A stretch of 59,543 nt of DNA from Bacteroidales bacterium (GTDB taxonomy: Bacteria > Bacteroidota > Bacteroidia > Bacteroidales > JAFGHD01). How positions within the stretch are numbered: the stretch's first letter is position 1; each line of letters starts with the position of its first letter. This document shows positions 48,516 to 57,708 of this stretch, in pieces. The stretch spans positions 1-59,543 of the forward strand of contig JAFGME010000193.1 of the NCBI GenBank assembly GCA_016927695.1, given 5' to 3'. A program made the translations under genes and the position numbers. The notes beneath the pieces are model-generated. The model ran no database searches. It saw only the letters and a program-made list of their open reading frames with translations, and had not been told where the DNA came from.

Positions 48516-49778
48516 TCAATCTGTGATGGGCTTGTTCGTAACAAAAAATGAGAACAACAAACCTATGGCCAATAAAATCGCTCCTGAAATGAAAGAATAG
48601 GTCGAAGCATTTTCTGCAAAATTGTCTTTCATGTAAGCAACGATCTGGGGTCCAAGAAGTCCGCCTGCCGACCATGCGGTAAGGATTGTGCCGTAAACCA
48701 CCGGCATAAGACGCGGAGTGAATACATCGCCGACAAATGAAGGCATGGTGCCGAAGCCTCCGCCGTAGCAAAGCAGAATATAACACACCAAAAGGCCGAA
48801 GAGGTAGGGATTGCCGACAAACAGCAAAATGATGAATATGACGATCTGAGAACCCAGAATCAACCTGAAGGTTTGAACGCGTCCGAGTTTATCGCTCATA
48901 CCTCCCCAGAAGAAACGGCCAATGCCATTAAACAGTGAACTGATGGCAATAAGTGTGGCTCCGATGGATGCCAGTGCAACTGCATCCGTTCCGGGTTTGA
49001 ATTTCGCCCAGATATCCTGCATTAACGGGGACTGGAAGCTGATAAACATAATGCCGGCGGTGACATTGATAAACAGAAGCATCCACATAAAAAAGAATTT
49101 GGATGTCCGGATGGCCTGACCGGCTGTAATCTGCGGTGCGGCAGTCTGTGACGCTTTTGCTACCGGAGGTGTGTAACCTGCGGGAACAAAATTGGCCGGA
49201 GGGAAAACCACAAAATATGCAGAAATCACTCCCAGCACGAGGATTGTAATACCAATGTAGAGAAAGCCACTGATGAGGTTTTGACCGGCAATGTCCATCA
49301 TAATGGGAGCGATCACTTTCGACATCAATAATGCGCCGAATCCGAATCCCATAACCACCATACCGGTCACCAGGCCTTTTTTGTCAGGGAACCATTTTGC
49401 CGCTGAAATCACAGGTGTTACATAGCCAAGTCCTAAACCAATGCCTCCGATAAGGCCGAAGCCGATGATCAATACCGGAATGCTGTGCATTTTAAAAGCC
49501 AATGCAGCAAGCATATAACCGATACCATGCAGACTAACGCCGATCATTGCAAGTTTTTGCGGGCCATATTTGGGGAGGTTGATACCGCCCCAGGCTGCTG
49601 CAAACCCAATAAAAGCGATACTGGCGCTAAATGCCCAGGCGACTGTGGTGTTTGACCACCCGTATTCAGCAACAATGAGCTTCTGAAAGAAACTCCATGA
49701 ATAAATTGTTCCAAGTACAATCATTAAAATTGTACACATGATGGCAATCAGCCAACGGTTTTGTTTGTTTTTTTCCAT
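48516..49778 (-). CDS. OFA (oxalate/formate antiporter)-type MFS transporter
   Basis: 12-TM MFS; N-terminus RWLIAIMCTILMIVLGTIYSWSFFQKLIVAEYGWSNTTVAWAFS; GLGYVTPVISAAKWFPDKKGLVTGMVVMGFGFGAL. Confidence 0.88.
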   Translation of the reverse strand: MEKNKQNRWLIAIMCTILMIVLGTIYSWSFFQKLIVAEYGWSNTTVAWAFSASIAFIGFAAAWGGINLPKYGPQKLAMIGVSLHGIGYMLAALAFKMHSIPVLIIGFGLIGGIGLGLGYVTPVISAAKWFPDKKGLVTGMVVMGFGFGALLMSKVIAPIMMDIAGQNLISGFLYIGITILVLGVISAYFVVFPPANFVPAGYTPPVAKASQTAAPQITAGQAIRTSKFFFMWMLLFINVTAGIMFISFQSPLMQDIWAKFKPGTDAVALASIGATLIAISSLFNGIGRFFWGGMSDKLGRVQTFRLILGSQIVIFIILLFVGNPYLFGLLVCYILLCYGGGFGTMPSFVGDVFTPRLMPVVYGTILTAWSAGGLLGPQIVAYMKDNFAENASTYSFISGAILLAIGLLFSFFVTNKPITD

Positions 49779-49812
49779 TTTAGTGTCAATAAATTAAAAC
49801 AATGTTTATTAA

Positions 49813-51540
49813 TTATTTTATCAAAGCCTCAAATTCATTCCGGTATTTTTCAATCATTACTTTCACTGGGTAGGAGTATGCAGTTCCGGTAGGACATAGG
49901 GTGTTTCCTTTAATGTTGTCACAAAACCATATTGCTTTTTCAATATCTCCTTTTTCACCCCTTCCTCCCGCGATCTTTTTAAGCAGTTCGGCTATCATTC
50001 CCGAGCCCAGCCGGCAGGGGGTGCATTGTCCGCAGGATTCATGATTATAAAACTGAATGGTGCGGGCAGCAATATCAGGCATGGAAAACTCTTCTCCGAT
50101 AACCATCACCCCGCCGGAGCCCAACTCGGTGCCAAACTGCGGGCAGGAATAATAATCCATCTTCAATCCGCCATTTTTTTTCAGTTCCTCGGGTTTTAAA
50201 ACAGGCACCGACAAACCCCCGACAATGACTCCTTTGATTTTCCCCTTGTATCCTCCTGCCATTTCAATCAATTCTTCAAACGGTATACCCATCGGGCATT
50301 CGTAAACCCCGGGCTTATTCACGGCGCCTGAAACGCCGAATAATTTAAAGCCGTATCCATCAGGCGAGCCCCATTTTTTAAAGGCTTCAGCTCCGTTTTC
50401 AACAATGTAGGGTACACTTGCCAGTGTCTCAACATTATTCACGATGGTTGGGCATCCGTACAATCCGGCGATGGCAGGAAACGGGGGTTTCATCCGCGGA
50501 AGGCCTCTTTTGCCTTCAAGTGATTCGATCAGGGCGGTTTCTTCACCGCAGATGTAAGAACCGGCGCCCTGATGAACAAGGATGTCAAGATCTTTCAACT
50601 GACCATCGGCTTTGGCTTCCTCAATGGCTTGCTCCAATATCCCGGCAATCCAGCTGAATTCACCTCTGATATAAATAAAAGCCTGTTTTGATCCCAACGC
50701 TAGAGCGGCAATTGCCATCCCTTCGACCAGAAGATGTGGGTCGTATGCCAGAATTTGCCTGTCTTTAAAGGTTCCCGGTTCGCCTTCATCGGCATTGCAG
50801 ATCAAATACACCGGCTTTCCACTTTCTTTAGGAATGAATCCCCATTTGGCTCCGGTGGGAAACCCGGCGCCGCCACGACCTCTCAGTTGAGATTCCCTTA
50901 CTTCATGGGTAATCTCCTCAGGTTTCATTTTGCGTGCTTTTTCAAGGGCTGTATAACCGCCGCGCTGTTTATAAACGCTTATTGATCTGGCATTTTCAAC
51001 ACCTCTGTTTTTTAGTAATACATTGCATTTCGTGCCCCAGTTGTATTCCACCGGCAATTCGGGCATTACACCCTTGCGTAATGAGTCAATAAGCATGTCA
51101 ACTTTTTCTTTGGTCATTAACTCATAGTAAACATCGTTTACCTGAATAACAGGGCAGGTGCCGCATGAAGCAAGGCATTCCACCTTTGAGAGAGTGAATA
51201 ATCCGTCGGCAGTGGTTTCGCCGTTTTTAATGCCCAGCTTCGCACTCAGATAATTATAGATTTCAACTGCCCCCATCAGCGTGGCAGGAATATTGGTATC
51301 CACCTGAAGGTGGTATTTCCCGACATGCCTGCTAATATTGAACATGGAATAATATGTAGCCACCCCAAAGGCCCTGGAATCTGATACGCCAATGATTCGG
51401 GCTACTTCATTGACCAGTTCTTTGGTCAGATTGTTATCGTATGCTTTTTGCACCAACGTTAGCGCAGGCAGCAGGGCAGATTCCTTTTTAGGATATCTGT
51501 TCATCAGTCCATGAATCGAATTTATAAGTTCAACTTGCAT
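49813..51540 (-). CDS. NuoE-NuoF fusion, NAD(H)-binding diaphorase subunit of formate dehydrogenase
   Basis: NuoE-like N-terminus (ATYYSMFNISRHVGKYHLQVDTN...GLFTLSKVECLASCG); NuoF: SQLRGRGGAGFPTGAKWGF, YLICNADEGEPGTFKDR, ESCGQCTPCRLGSGM...GNTLCPTG. Confidence 0.92.
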   Translation of the reverse strand: MQVELINSIHGLMNRYPKKESALLPALTLVQKAYDNNLTKELVNEVARIIGVSDSRAFGVATYYSMFNISRHVGKYHLQVDTNIPATLMGAVEIYNYLSAKLGIKNGETTADGLFTLSKVECLASCGTCPVIQVNDVYYELMTKEKVDMLIDSLRKGVMPELPVEYNWGTKCNVLLKNRGVENARSISVYKQRGGYTALEKARKMKPEEITHEVRESQLRGRGGAGFPTGAKWGFIPKESGKPVYLICNADEGEPGTFKDRQILAYDPHLLVEGMAIAALALGSKQAFIYIRGEFSWIAGILEQAIEEAKADGQLKDLDILVHQGAGSYICGEETALIESLEGKRGLPRMKPPFPAIAGLYGCPTIVNNVETLASVPYIVENGAEAFKKWGSPDGYGFKLFGVSGAVNKPGVYECPMGIPFEELIEMAGGYKGKIKGVIVGGLSVPVLKPEELKKNGGLKMDYYSCPQFGTELGSGGVMVIGEEFSMPDIAARTIQFYNHESCGQCTPCRLGSGMIAELLKKIAGGRGEKGDIEKAIWFCDNIKGNTLCPTGTAYSYPVKVMIEKYRNEFEALIK

Positions 51541-51560
51541 AAAATCATTGATTTTTCAAA

Positions 51561-54284
51561 TTAACAACAACCGTTGATTTTTTCCACTTTAACGGCACAA
51601 ACTTTATATTCCGGAATTTTGGCCACAGGATCAAGTGCATCATTGGTCAGTACATTGGCTGCTGCTTCTGCAAAATGGAAAGGAATAAATACAATGCCTT
51701 TCATCACTCTTGCCGTAACTTCAGCCGTAATTTCTATCGACCCTCTCCGCGATGTAACTTTCACCTTTTCACCATTTCTGATATTCATCCTTTCTGCATC
51801 CTCGATATTGATTTCAACGGTTCCATGAGGTTTTATTCCGTCAAGAACTTTTGCCCTTCTTGTCATTGACCCGGTATGATAATGTTGCAGCAATCTGCCT
51901 GTGGTAAGCACGATGGGATACTCGTCATCCGTTTCTTCAGCAGGTGGAATATAGGTTAAGGGAACCAGCAATCCTTTACCGCGTGCGAACTTCCCGACAT
52001 GAAGAACAGGTGTTCCCGGGTGATCTTCGGACGGGCAGGGCCATCTTAAACCACATCCCTTCTCAAGCCTGTCGTAAGTGATTCCTTTATAAGAAGGGGT
52101 GAGTTTTCTTATCTCCTCAAATAAATCTTCAGGTGTAGCCGGGAAATTACTGGCGCCTAAGCGTTGGGCTATTTCTGCAATGATTTCGTAATCCTGTTTT
52201 GCTCCGGCAGGGCCTTGCAGGGCTTTTTTTGAGAGCTGAACGCGCCTCTCGGTGTTCACAAAAGTTCCTGTTTTTTCGGCGGATGCCTTTGCCGGCAATA
52301 CAACATCGGCAATTTGTGCCGTTTCTGTCAGGAAGATATCCTGAACCACCATGAAATCCAGTTTGGCAAATTGTTCGGCTGCATGATGGAGGTTCGGATC
52401 GGATATCATCGGGTTTTCACCCATGATGTAAATGGCTTTAATGCTTTCGCCTGCATTGTTAACCATGGTGGTTACCGTCTGACCGACCTTATCGTCCATT
52501 TCTTCGAATCTGATTCCCCATGCTTCGGCAAACTTCTTACGGTTATCTTCAACGGTTACCGGCTGATAACCCGTGAATACATTCGGAAGCGCTCCCATAT
52601 CACAGGCGCCCTGCACATTGTTTTGCCCGCGGAGCGGGTTAACACCTGTTCCTTCGAGACCATAGTTACCTGTAACCATGGCCAGGTTGGAGCATGCTTT
52701 AACATTGTCAACCCCGGAGGTATGCTGGGTGATGCCCATGGCATAGAATATGGCTCCCCGTCCTGATGTGGCATAAAGTTTAGCCGCCATGTACAGCTGT
52801 TCCTTCGGAATGCCGCTTAATTCTTCAACTTTTTCAGGTGTGAAGAATTCCAGGCTCTTGCTGTATTCTTCCCATCCTTCGCATCTTTCCTCAATAAATT
52901 CCTTGTTCTGCCAGTTTTCTTTCACTATGATGTGCTGCATTCCCATAAGCAGGGCAGTGTCTGAGCCCGGTTTTTGTGTCATGTGGACATCCGCTATTTT
53001 TGCTAATCCGGTTTCCCGTGGATCGGCAACTATCAGTTTTACCCCTTTTTCCTTCACTGCTTTTTTGATCATCCCGCCAAAAACCGGGTGATTCCAGGTA
53101 GTGTTGGTTCCAATAATTAAAATCACATCGGATTTTTCGGTTTCCTGCATGCTGTTTGTCATAGCACCTGAACCTAACGTGGCTGCCAGTCCCGCAACCG
53201 TTGATGAATGTCAAAGTCGGGCGCAGTGGTCCACATTGTTGGTTCCGATTGTCCCCCTGGCCAATCGCATTAAGGCATAATTATCTTCATTTGAAGCTCT
53301 GGCAGAGGTGAAAAAGCCAATGGATCCGGGTCCGTATTCGGCTTTGATCCGACCCAGCTTTTCGGCAACGAGGCTGAGCGCTTCATCCCAGGTGGCTTCC
53401 TCAAGTTGCCCGTTCTTTCTGATCAGAGGTGTGTTTAACCTGTCATCACGGTTAAGGAAATCCATTCCAAAACGACCCTTTACACATAGCATCCCTTTGT
53501 TGGTTTGTTTTTCCCAGTTTTCCTCTGTTCCCATGGAGTAAACCCACTTGTTGTCTTTAATATACAAGTCGATCGAGCATCCTACGCCGCAATAGGAACA
53601 AATGGTTGTTTTTTTCTCCAGTTCCCAGTACTGACCCACCCCTTTGGCATTTTTGAATGTCAATGCGCCCACAGGGCAAACCTGTACACATTCACCGCAC
53701 TGAACACAGCTTGAATCACCCATCGGCCTGTCGTCATCGCATATTACGCGCATATCGCCTGAGCGCCATCCGAAGTCAAGTACTTCGTGCATCACGTTAT
53801 GGTTGCATGCAGCAATACATCTGCCGCATTGAATGCACTTGTTGGCATCACGGATAATGCCTTCAGATGAAACATCTAATGCGATGGTTTCATGCTGCAC
53901 CGGGAAATGAGGCCTTTCAATACCGCAATGATAGGCCATATTCTGAAGCTCACAGTGCCCGTTCCGTTCACAGGCAATGCAGTTGTGCTCCCCATTCGCA
54001 AGGTGCAGTTCAACGATCATCTTTCGTACCTCAAGGATCTGTTGTGTATTGGTCTTTATAACCATACCTGCTTTGGCTTCCAGGGCGCAACTCTCTTTTA
54101 GTCCGCGGAGACCCTCCACTTCCACCAGACATGCCCGGCACTTTCCGGCTTTGCCAGTTCTGGGATGATAGCAAAGGGTAGGTATATAGATGTTGTTTTC
54201 ACGGGCAACATCCAACACCGTTTTACCGGCAGTAGTTTCATAAACCTTGCCGTCAATGGTAAACTTTATTGTGTTATTTTCCAT
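51561..54284 (-). CDS. fdhF: Selenocysteine-containing formate dehydrogenase catalytic subunit with N-terminal NuoG-like FeS domains (UGA at 53211-53213 read as Sec)
   Basis: The two ORFs 54284-53211 and 53162-51561 are in one frame across TGA; junction reads [30 protein letters not shown] as in FDH-H (VDxCARVUH); sec genes in cis; hairpin downstream of UGA. Confidence 0.96.
53181..53213 (-). promoter_or_regulatory. Bacterial SECIS element next to the Sec UGA codon
   Basis: UGA (53213-53211), 11 nt, then GGUUGC-GGGACUG-GCAGCC hairpin (53199-53181); same UGA-to-GGUUGC spacing as E. coli fdhF. Confidence 0.85.
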
Positions 54285-54305
54285 CTTGTATAATTATTGC
54301 ATTGT

Positions 54306-54713
54306 CTATAAGTTTTCATATTTCTCCTGAAATAATCGAAGGGCTACATTTACATCCTCAAAAACCAGGTAATGGTTATGACATCCTTTTCTCGAACAGA
54401 TATTCACTTTTCCCCCTGCTGTTAAATTGAAACCTATCATTGGTGCGTTGCATACCTTACATAATATATCACGGACCAAAGTGTGGCTGCAATGCGGGCA
54501 AAAGACCTCCACAACCTCTTTTTCCCTGATCTCGATGGAACTTTCATGGTTAAAACAATCATAAATCGGACAAAGCCACAATGTGCCCAGTTCTCTTGGG
54601 GTTTTAACATCCACCTTAATGGCCGGCTTGCCATTGATCTGATAACTGTTATCAATAAAAATGTGTCCGCAATGGGGACACTTCACAGACAAAGTAACAC
54701 GATGAGTCATCAT
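54306..54713 (-). CDS. Cysteine-rich zinc-ribbon-like protein of unknown function
   Basis: 135 aa with CPHC, CPIYDC, CPHC, CKVC and ICSRKGC; first gene before fdhF on the same strand. Confidence 0.75.
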   Translation of the reverse strand: MMTHRVTLSVKCPHCGHIFIDNSYQINGKPAIKVDVKTPRELGTLWLCPIYDCFNHESSIEIREKEVVEVFCPHCSHTLVRDILCKVCNAPMIGFNLTAGGKVNICSRKGCHNHYLVFEDVNVALRLFQEKYENL

Positions 54714-54949
54714 TTCCTGTTTTTATAATTTAACAACAACATATATAAAAAATAACATTATTAGATAACTGTTATTGAATTAACACTATAAAAGTAGAAT
54801 GATAATTTTAACCTGCAAGTTTTTTATAAAATTTAGAACGAATATAAACAAATGACTGACTTAAACGCCTTTATTTACTTAGGTTTGGCGGGGAAAAAGG
54901 ATTGCAGATAAACAGTCAGTGTAATATGGAACAAACTTTCTTAAAGGTG

Positions 54950-55531
54950 TTATTCTTTCATCAGCCTGTTCAGCCATCCCGGGACAGGGCTTTTGAGTTT
55001 CGGAATCCGTGCATTGGGTACGGATGCCAGGCTGTTTACCCTCCCGTGCGGGGTTTCTCTGTGGCATTGGATACAGGAACGTTCGATCCGGAAGTGCTTT
55101 GAAGCTTCAAAACGCGCAATGCCGTGATTATCGGACACGAGTTTTTCATGACACCGGATGCAGTTTTCCTGAACCACATTCTTTCCTGCACTTTTAATGA
55201 AAATCACCTGAGGCTCAGCCCGCATGGTGAATCTTGTGGCATGGCGCAATCCGTCTTTGGCTTTGAAGAAATACTTGTTCAATATATTATTATGTGGAAC
55301 ATGGCAATCGTTGCAGTGGGCAACTTCCCTGTGGGAACTGTGATTCCAGGTGGCATACTGGGGGTTCATTACATGGCAGTTGATGCATGTTTCGGGTTTG
55401 TCGGAAAGGTAGGACACAGCATTGGAAATGCGCATGATGTAAAGACCCAGTCCCGTGATGATGCCGGATAATATGACTACAGGAACCTGCCATCGGGCCG
55501 GCGGAGCTAACTTTTTTATCCATTGAATCAT
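54950..55531 (-). CDS. nrfH: Tetrahaem cytochrome c quinol dehydrogenase NrfH
   Basis: N-terminal TM anchor; four CXXCH motifs CINCH, CNDCH, CIRCH, CIQCH; NrfH/NapC organisation. Confidence 0.92.
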   Translation of the reverse strand: MIQWIKKLAPPARWQVPVVILSGIITGLGLYIMRISNAVSYLSDKPETCINCHVMNPQYATWNHSSHREVAHCNDCHVPHNNILNKYFFKAKDGLRHATRFTMRAEPQVIFIKSAGKNVVQENCIRCHEKLVSDNHGIARFEASKHFRIERSCIQCHRETPHGRVNSLASVPNARIPKLKSPVPGWLNRLMKE

Positions 55532-55636
55532 AATCCCATTATTATTTTGAGGTTAAGATGTGAATCCCTGCAGCAAACCATTTCCTGTTTTCTATTTATA
55601 GGGCAATCCTTCTCAGTGGCAAATTTAATATTTTTC

Positions 55637-57163
55637 TTATTTTCTGTACATTTTCCACCAGAGCCAGAATCCTGTTATTAAAACTACGATCATACTGATG
55701 CCGTAAAGGGGAATGAACAGTATATACAGTTTCCCGAATAAAAATGAATAGTAACGGCCTGTATGGAATTCAAGCGCCAGGTTCCAAAGCGACATAGGAC
55801 ATTTGATTATTTCTTCCGGCATTTCAGGAAATGTATACGAATTTCCAAACGTAGTAACGCCGTGGTTATAATCGAAAATGTATTGCCTGTCGCCCATACC
55901 AATGTAGCCGGCAGTCATGTGTTCGCTTAGCGGAGAGCCATTGGTTTCAGGAATAATGGCGGCATTGGGATCATTCAGATCAATTAATAAATCTTTAAAA
56001 GGGTTCCATAAAAACAGCCCGTTGAACGACCCGATCAGGTATTGCTCCTTTTCCGTTTTCTCAAAAACATTTATGCCCATAATACTCACAGGCGGCTGAG
56101 GCCAGGGCTTTTCCAGGGGCCGGTTCAGGTCGCTGCCTGAAATGAAAACGCCCTGATTTGTCCCGATAAGGTAAACATGATTGTTTTCATCGTAAATGAT
56201 ACGCCTTAACTTATCGTACCACGGGTTCGGGGAATCGAGGAGGGTAAAGGGTATTTTTCCAATGGTTGCATTGGCGATAGAAATCAGTAAAGGCGGACGA
56301 AGGAACATGCCCGAGAGCGTAGTGATCAGCAGGAAAGCCAGCATCCAGACTCCTGCCTTATTGTGATACTTTAGTGAAAAACGGTTTGCCCTGACGATGT
56401 TTGTAACTTTTTTTTCTCTCTGCTTTCTTTTCCGTATCCATTTTGGGAATAACCAGTATATCATGCCGGTAAGCGTGAGAAAAATGAATACCAAACCGGT
56501 AAGGTCCACGAACAGTTGTCCTGCAAATCCAGCAATCTTGCCACTGTGAATGACCCAAAGCGTTTTAAACAAGCTTTCGCTGTTATCGTACCCTTCGGGG
56601 GCGGGGAGAGTTTTGCAGGTGAAATCCATATTGCCAGGTGCATCCGGAGCAATCAGCAGGTAATAGCGGGTAAGGACAAGGAGCGAATCATCCTTTCCGG
56701 CAATATCGGTCACCTGTGGATCGGAAACCTCAATATCCATGCTTTTCCACATTTTTTCATCAAAATTGTAATGGTAAAGTCCGAACAAAGTACCGGCATA
56801 CAAATGGCCCTTTTTTGATAAATATAAGCGTGAAATTTTCCGGTTATCAATCCCTTTGGGGAACCCTCTGTTGAAATCCACAAATAAGGAAAATGTGCTG
56901 TCGGTAAGCCAAACACCAATGTTACCGTAAATCAGGATGCTGTCGGGGCTTATCCGGCAGGCCGACCGCACTGAGGCATTGTTCCAGTTGTTGTAACGGT
57001 ATTCTTTATGCAAAAAGTTTCGCTGCACATCTATCCCGGAAAACAAATCCCGGTGATTCATAATGATCCCTGAAGCCGCGAAAACCAGTGTGAAAATGCT
57101 TAGTACCAGGGAAGGCCATTTGTGGTATTTCCTTATTGCCCCAATGATTCTCCTCCTGCTCAT
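55637..57163 (-). CDS. PepSY-associated TM-type protein with large extracytoplasmic propeller-like insertions
   Basis: IRKYHKWPSLVLSIFTLVFAASGIIMNH, LWVIHSGKIAGFAGQLFVDLTGLVFIFLTLTGMIYWLFPKW, KYHNKAGVWMLAFLLITTLSGMFLRPP, GISMIVVLITGFWLWWKMYRK. Confidence 0.8.
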   Translation of the reverse strand: MSRRRIIGAIRKYHKWPSLVLSIFTLVFAASGIIMNHRDLFSGIDVQRNFLHKEYRYNNWNNASVRSACRISPDSILIYGNIGVWLTDSTFSLFVDFNRGFPKGIDNRKISRLYLSKKGHLYAGTLFGLYHYNFDEKMWKSMDIEVSDPQVTDIAGKDDSLLVLTRYYLLIAPDAPGNMDFTCKTLPAPEGYDNSESLFKTLWVIHSGKIAGFAGQLFVDLTGLVFIFLTLTGMIYWLFPKWIRKRKQREKKVTNIVRANRFSLKYHNKAGVWMLAFLLITTLSGMFLRPPLLISIANATIGKIPFTLLDSPNPWYDKLRRIIYDENNHVYLIGTNQGVFISGSDLNRPLEKPWPQPPVSIMGINVFEKTEKEQYLIGSFNGLFLWNPFKDLLIDLNDPNAAIIPETNGSPLSEHMTAGYIGMGDRQYIFDYNHGVTTFGNSYTFPEMPEEIIKCPMSLWNLALEFHTGRYYSFLFGKLYILFIPLYGISMIVVLITGFWLWWKMYRK

Positions 57164-57183
57164 CCCTGGTTGCTCTGCTATAG

Positions 57184-57708
57184 TTAAACCGGCCTGATGA
57201 AATAGTTTCTGTACAGGGTTTCACTCTCTTTTTTTGTCCAGGCATCGAATCCCATTTCTTTCACCTTGTCAATGAGCGGAGCAGGCAGGAATGGGGTGAT
57301 GAGTTCATACATGCCGGCTTCTTCCCATTGGCGGAGATGACCCATCACCTCACCTAAAGGATGCCCTCCCTGTGCAATGATATCCCGTGCATCAAAGGAT
57401 TTAACCACCGGCTTTTGCTTGATCCATCCCGGCGCTACTTCACCGGTGATTGTTTCCTGCCCTCCGGTATCCAAAAATTCCTGTCCTGCGATTGCCCTGA
57501 GTTTATTGATGAGTATCTCCGCCGGAATCTCGCCGATGGCTGCTGCCTGTTGCAGGGAGGTTACCCGTGCAATGGTCCGGCGTAATACCGGATTTTTCAG
57601 CTTTCTGAAAGCAGGGGAGATTTCAGCAAGCGCATCTTCCAGTTCGGGCCAGGCATTCAGCAACTCCGCTATCTTTGTTTTGGGAGTAATCATTATTTGT
57701 GTGTTCAT
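57184..57708 (-). CDS. DUF1858 plus DUF2249-like protein
   Basis: ITPKTKIAELLNAWPELEDALAEISPAFRKLKNPVLRRTIARVTSLQQAA (DUF1858); DARDIIAQGGHPLGEVMGHLRQW...ELITPFLPAPLIDKVKEMGFDAW (DUF2249-like). Confidence 0.85.
   Translation of the reverse strand: MNTQIMITPKTKIAELLNAWPELEDALAEISPAFRKLKNPVLRRTIARVTSLQQAAAIGEIPAEILINKLRAIAGQEFLDTGGQETITGEVAPGWIKQKPVVKSFDARDIIAQGGHPLGEVMGHLRQWEEAGMYELITPFLPAPLIDKVKEMGFDAWTKKESETLYRNYFIRPV

Noticed and set aside
51561-54284. Treating the fdh region as two separate proteins (2Fe-2S/ferredoxin-type protein and a molybdopterin oxidoreductase)
   Set aside because: The frame is continuous across a single UGA at the known FDH Sec position with a SECIS-like hairpin, and Sec genes are nearby; one selenoprotein is far more likely
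54751-54776. Inverted repeat aataac-14nt-gttatt in the promoter gap of the fdh operon as an FNR/NsrR-type site
   Set aside because: Short arms in a very AT-rich stretch with no match to a defined consensus; expected by chance
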